This document shows, piece by piece, positions 61,642 through 64,000 of a stretch of DNA of 64,000 nt. The notes under the pieces are model-generated. The model searched no databases. It saw only the letters and a program-made list of their open reading frames with translations, and had not been told where the DNA came from. Source of the DNA: an uncultured bacterium (GTDB lineage: Bacteria; Bacillota; Negativicutes; Acidaminococcales; Acidaminococcaceae); NCBI GenBank assembly GCA_905215645.1, contig CAJMQS010000007.1:1-64000 (forward strand), read 5' to 3'. Numbering within the stretch: the first letter of the stretch is position 1; the number at the start of each line of letters is the position of its first letter. Both the position numbers and the translations under genes were made by a program.

Positions 61642-64000
61642 ATGAGTACGTATCGTGTAGGTTTAGACATCGGGTCCACCACGTGCAAAATCGTCGTGCT
61701 GGACAATCATTCCCATGTGGTTTTTTCCCGCTACAAGCGCCACCAGGCCAATGTAGCTGGTGTTTTGCGGGAAGAACTGCAGACTTTGCGTTCCCAGATC
61801 GGAGCCGCCAGCCTGAAGCTGAAAATCACCGGTTCCGTGGGCATGGGGGTAGCAGAAAAATTCCAGCTTCCGTTTGAACAGGAAGTGATCGCTGCCACCA
61901 AATTCGTCAAAGCCAAATATCCAGAAGTGGCTACGCTGATCGACATCGGTGGAGAAGACGCAAAAATCGTGTACATCAAAGCCGATGGAAGCTGCGATCT
62001 GCGCATGAACGGCAACTGCGCCGGGGGCACCGGAGCTTTTCTGGACCAGATGGCTGTGCTCCTGGGAATCCCCATCGAACAGCTGAACGGCCTGGCTGAA
62101 AAAGCCCAGCATGTCCACTATATCGCCTCTCGCTGCGGTGTTTTTGCCAAAACGGATATCCAGAACCTGCTGGCCAAAAATGTCAGCCGAGAGGATATCG
62201 CCATTTCCATTTTCCATGCGGTAGCGGTCCAGGTGATTTCCACCCTGAGCCATGGCTGTACCATCGAGCCTAAGATCCTGCTCTGCGGGGGCCCTTTGAC
62301 TTTCATGCCCGCCCTGCGGAAGGCCCTGATGGACTGCCTCCAGATTCCCTATGTGAACTTCATCGTCCCGGAAAACGCCAATCTGATCCCTGCTTACGGG
62401 ACGGCCCTCAGTGCGGCGGACGCCCCTGCCATTTCCTTCGACAAACTGGTGGAAAAGCTGGAAAACGCCCCCAAAGTCACTGTCCGTTCCGACGATGTAC
62501 TGCCGCCGATCTTCACTTCTCCGGAGGACTATGCCGCCTGGAAAAAAGCCAAGGAAGCCGATACCATCCAGCTGACGCCTCTGACGGCGGAAACAGATGC
62601 GGTCTACGTGGGCATCGATTCCGGTTCCACCACCACCAAACTGGTGGTCACAGATCCGGAAGACCGGATCCTGTTCACCCATTATGCGCCCAATAACGGC
62701 AATCCCATCGGAGCCGTCCAAAATGCTTTTGAAGCCTTCTATGCGGAATGCCTGAAAGTAGGAGCCAATCCCCGGATTCTGGGCAGCTGCTCCACCGGTT
62801 ACGGGGAAGATCTGATCAAAGCAGCCTTCGACCTGAAGACTGGTATCATCGAAACCATCGCCCATTACCTGGCAGCCCGGAAAATCAACAAGGATGTCTC
62901 CTTTATCCTGGACATCGGGGGCCAGGACATGAAAGCCATTTTCGTGGATCATGGGGTCCTGAACCGGATGGAACTGAATGAATCCTGTTCCTCCGGCTGC
63001 GGCACCTTCTTGGAAACCTTCGCCAAAGGGCTGAACTACTCTGTCAGCGACTTTGCCAAACTAGCCTGCGAAGCCAAGGAACCCTGTGATCTGGGCACCC
63101 GGTGCACCGTATTCATGAACTCCAAAGTGAAGCAGAGCCTCCGGGAAGGGGTTACCATCGGGGACATTTCCGCTGGGCTGGCTTATTCCGTCATCAAGAA
63201 CTGCCTGTACAAGGTGCTGAAGCTCCAGAACACCCATGACTTGGGGACGGACATCGTCCTCCAGGGCGGCACCATGAAAAACGATGCGGTGGTCCGGGCC
63301 TTTGAACGGCTCACCGGCACCACGGTCCACCGGAGCAACATCCCGGAAATCATGGGAGCCTACGGCTGTGCCCTCTTTGCCCGGAGCCGGGCGGAAGGGT
63401 CCGTGACCCTGGACGAAATGATCCATGTGGCCAATTATACCGACAGCCAGCTCCAGTGCCATGGCTGCGAAAACAACTGTCTGATCAAAAAATATAATTT
63501 CAGCAACGGCAGCATCTATTTCTCAGGGAACAAGTGTGAAAAGTTCTTCTCCAACAACGGGGAAGATTACAAACCGGGAGAAAATATCTACGACTACAAA
63601 TACAAGCTGCTCTTCGACCGTCCGGTAAAAGAAGATGCCCAGCGAGTGATTGGGATTCCCCGCTGCCTGAACATCTATGAGGACTATCCCTTCTGGCATG
63701 CCCTCTTCACCACCTGCGGCCTGAAGGTCCAGCTGTCCGACCCCTCCACCTTCAAGAACTATGAGGGCGGCATCCATGATGTGATGAGCGACAACATCTG
63801 CTTCCCGGCCAAGCTGGTCCACGGGCACATCAACAACCTGATCCGGAAACGGGTGAACCGGATCTTCATGCCCTATGTGATCTACGAACACCAGGACGAC
63901 AAACGGCAGCTGAACAGCTACAACTGCCCGGTGGTCTCCGGCTATTCCGATGTGATCAAAAGCGTCACCAATACAGAGATCCCCATCGATTCCCCGCCTA
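61642..64000 (+). CDS. Tandem BadF/HgdC-type acyl-CoA dehydratase activase (3' end outside the window)
   Basis: 786 codons are visible and the frame stays open to the window end; family members run to about 1400 residues or more. The first ASKHA ATPase domain (about 1-290) has VGLDIGSTTCKIVVLD, DIGGEDAKIVYI and NGNCAGGTGAFLDQMA, with cluster-binding cysteines. The second (about 315-600) has VGIDSGSTTTKLVV, DIGGQDMKAIFVD and NESCSSGCGTFLETFA. A cysteine-rich segment (CHGCENNCLIKKY...NKCEKFF) and the start of a DUF2229-like region (PRCLNIYEDYPFWHALFTTCG) follow. Such proteins couple ATP hydrolysis to low-potential electron transfer to 2-hydroxyacyl-CoA dehydratases. This is the large fused form, not the 260-residue HgdC. 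Confidence 0.93.
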   Translation, partial: MSTYRVGLDIGSTTCKIVVLDNHSHVVFSRYKRHQANVAGVLREELQTLRSQIGAASLKLKITGSVGMGVAEKFQLPFEQEVIAATKFVKAKYPEVATLIDIGGEDAKIVYIKADGSCDLRMNGNCAGGTGAFLDQMAVLLGIPIEQLNGLAEKAQHVHYIASRCGVFAKTDIQNLLAKNVSREDIAISIFHAVAVQVISTLSHGCTIEPKILLCGGPLTFMPALRKALMDCLQIPYVNFIVPENANLIPAYGTALSAADAPAISFDKLVEKLENAPKVTVRSDDVLPPIFTSPEDYAAWKKAKEADTIQLTPLTAETDAVYVGIDSGSTTTKLVVTDPEDRILFTHYAPNNGNPIGAVQNAFEAFYAECLKVGANPRILGSCSTGYGEDLIKAAFDLKTGIIETIAHYLAARKINKDVSFILDIGGQDMKAIFVDHGVLNRMELNESCSSGCGTFLETFAKGLNYSVSDFAKLACEAKEPCDLGTRCTVFMNSKVKQSLREGVTIGDISAGLAYSVIKNCLYKVLKLQNTHDLGTDIVLQGGTMKNDAVVRAFERLTGTTVHRSNIPEIMGAYGCALFARSRAEGSVTLDEMIHVANYTDSQLQCHGCENNCLIKKYNFSNGSIYFSGNKCEKFFSNNGEDYKPGENIYDYKYKLLFDRPVKEDAQRVIGIPRCLNIYEDYPFWHALFTTCGLKVQLSDPSTFKNYEGGIHDVMSDNICFPAKLVHGHINNLIRKRVNRIFMPYVIYEHQDDKRQLNSYNCPVVSGYSDVIKSVTNTEIPIDSPP

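Overview
The window looks like a chromosomal segment of an anaerobic Gram-negative Firmicute (Negativicutes), most likely Acidaminococcus and perhaps A. fermentans. The signs are outer-membrane systems (a two-partner secretion pair and a small beta-barrel), a sodium-type V-ATPase in the enterococcal ntp gene order, a large 2-hydroxyacyl-CoA dehydratase activase, and genes for oxidising tricarboxylates to 2-oxoglutarate. The species is inferred from gene content, not proven. I saw no insertion sequence, prophage or CRISPR array.

Layout. 1-370: an intergenic repeat, its terminator and tRNA-Arg(CCU). 370-19120 (minus strand): a YbjN-like protein, a 5516-residue filamentous adhesin and its outer-membrane transporter. 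19.3-28.1 kb (minus): a small outer-membrane barrel, an SDR plus BrnQ pair, a cold-shock protein, a cyclophilin plus GIY-YIG pair, a nitroreductase/flavin reductase/lipoprotein run, a small secreted unknown and a MocR-type regulator whose PLP lysine is arginine. 28.2-36.7 kb (minus): a nine-gene V-ATPase operon. 36.9-53.2 kb: two related tricarboxylate modules. 53.4-61.4 kb: an M29 aminopeptidase, a PadR/esterase/extradiol-dioxygenase group, an M23 peptidase, a flippase and a C45-like hydrolase. 61.6 kb to the end: a truncated activase gene.

The most interesting part is 36.9-53.2 kb. Module A (aconitase, exported seven-bladed lactonase, MatC-like permease, isocitrate dehydrogenase, divergent LysR) and module B (PrpF isomerase, YbhJ-type hydratase, MmgE/PrpD, isocitrate dehydrogenase; divergent LysR; plus a second permease-lactonase operon) use the same kinds of part. 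The two dehydrogenases are almost identical. The second lies between inverted 49-base repeats. The two operons of module B share a 15-base operator-like motif exactly 12 bases from each -10 box. The set resembles the E. coli pgl-ybhD-ybhH-ybhI-ybhJ neighbourhood. A reasonable reading is uptake of citrate, aconitate or a lactonised tricarboxylate and conversion to 2-oxoglutarate, which Acidaminococcus can feed into its hydroxyglutarate route.

A family of intergenic repeats of about 270 bases (three full copies and one partial) can fold into a four-way junction. Its stems show compensatory changes, and it is built on heptameric GACTTCN arms. Genes across the window avoid the codons TTA, CTA and TCA so strictly that very long open frames appear on the antisense strand.
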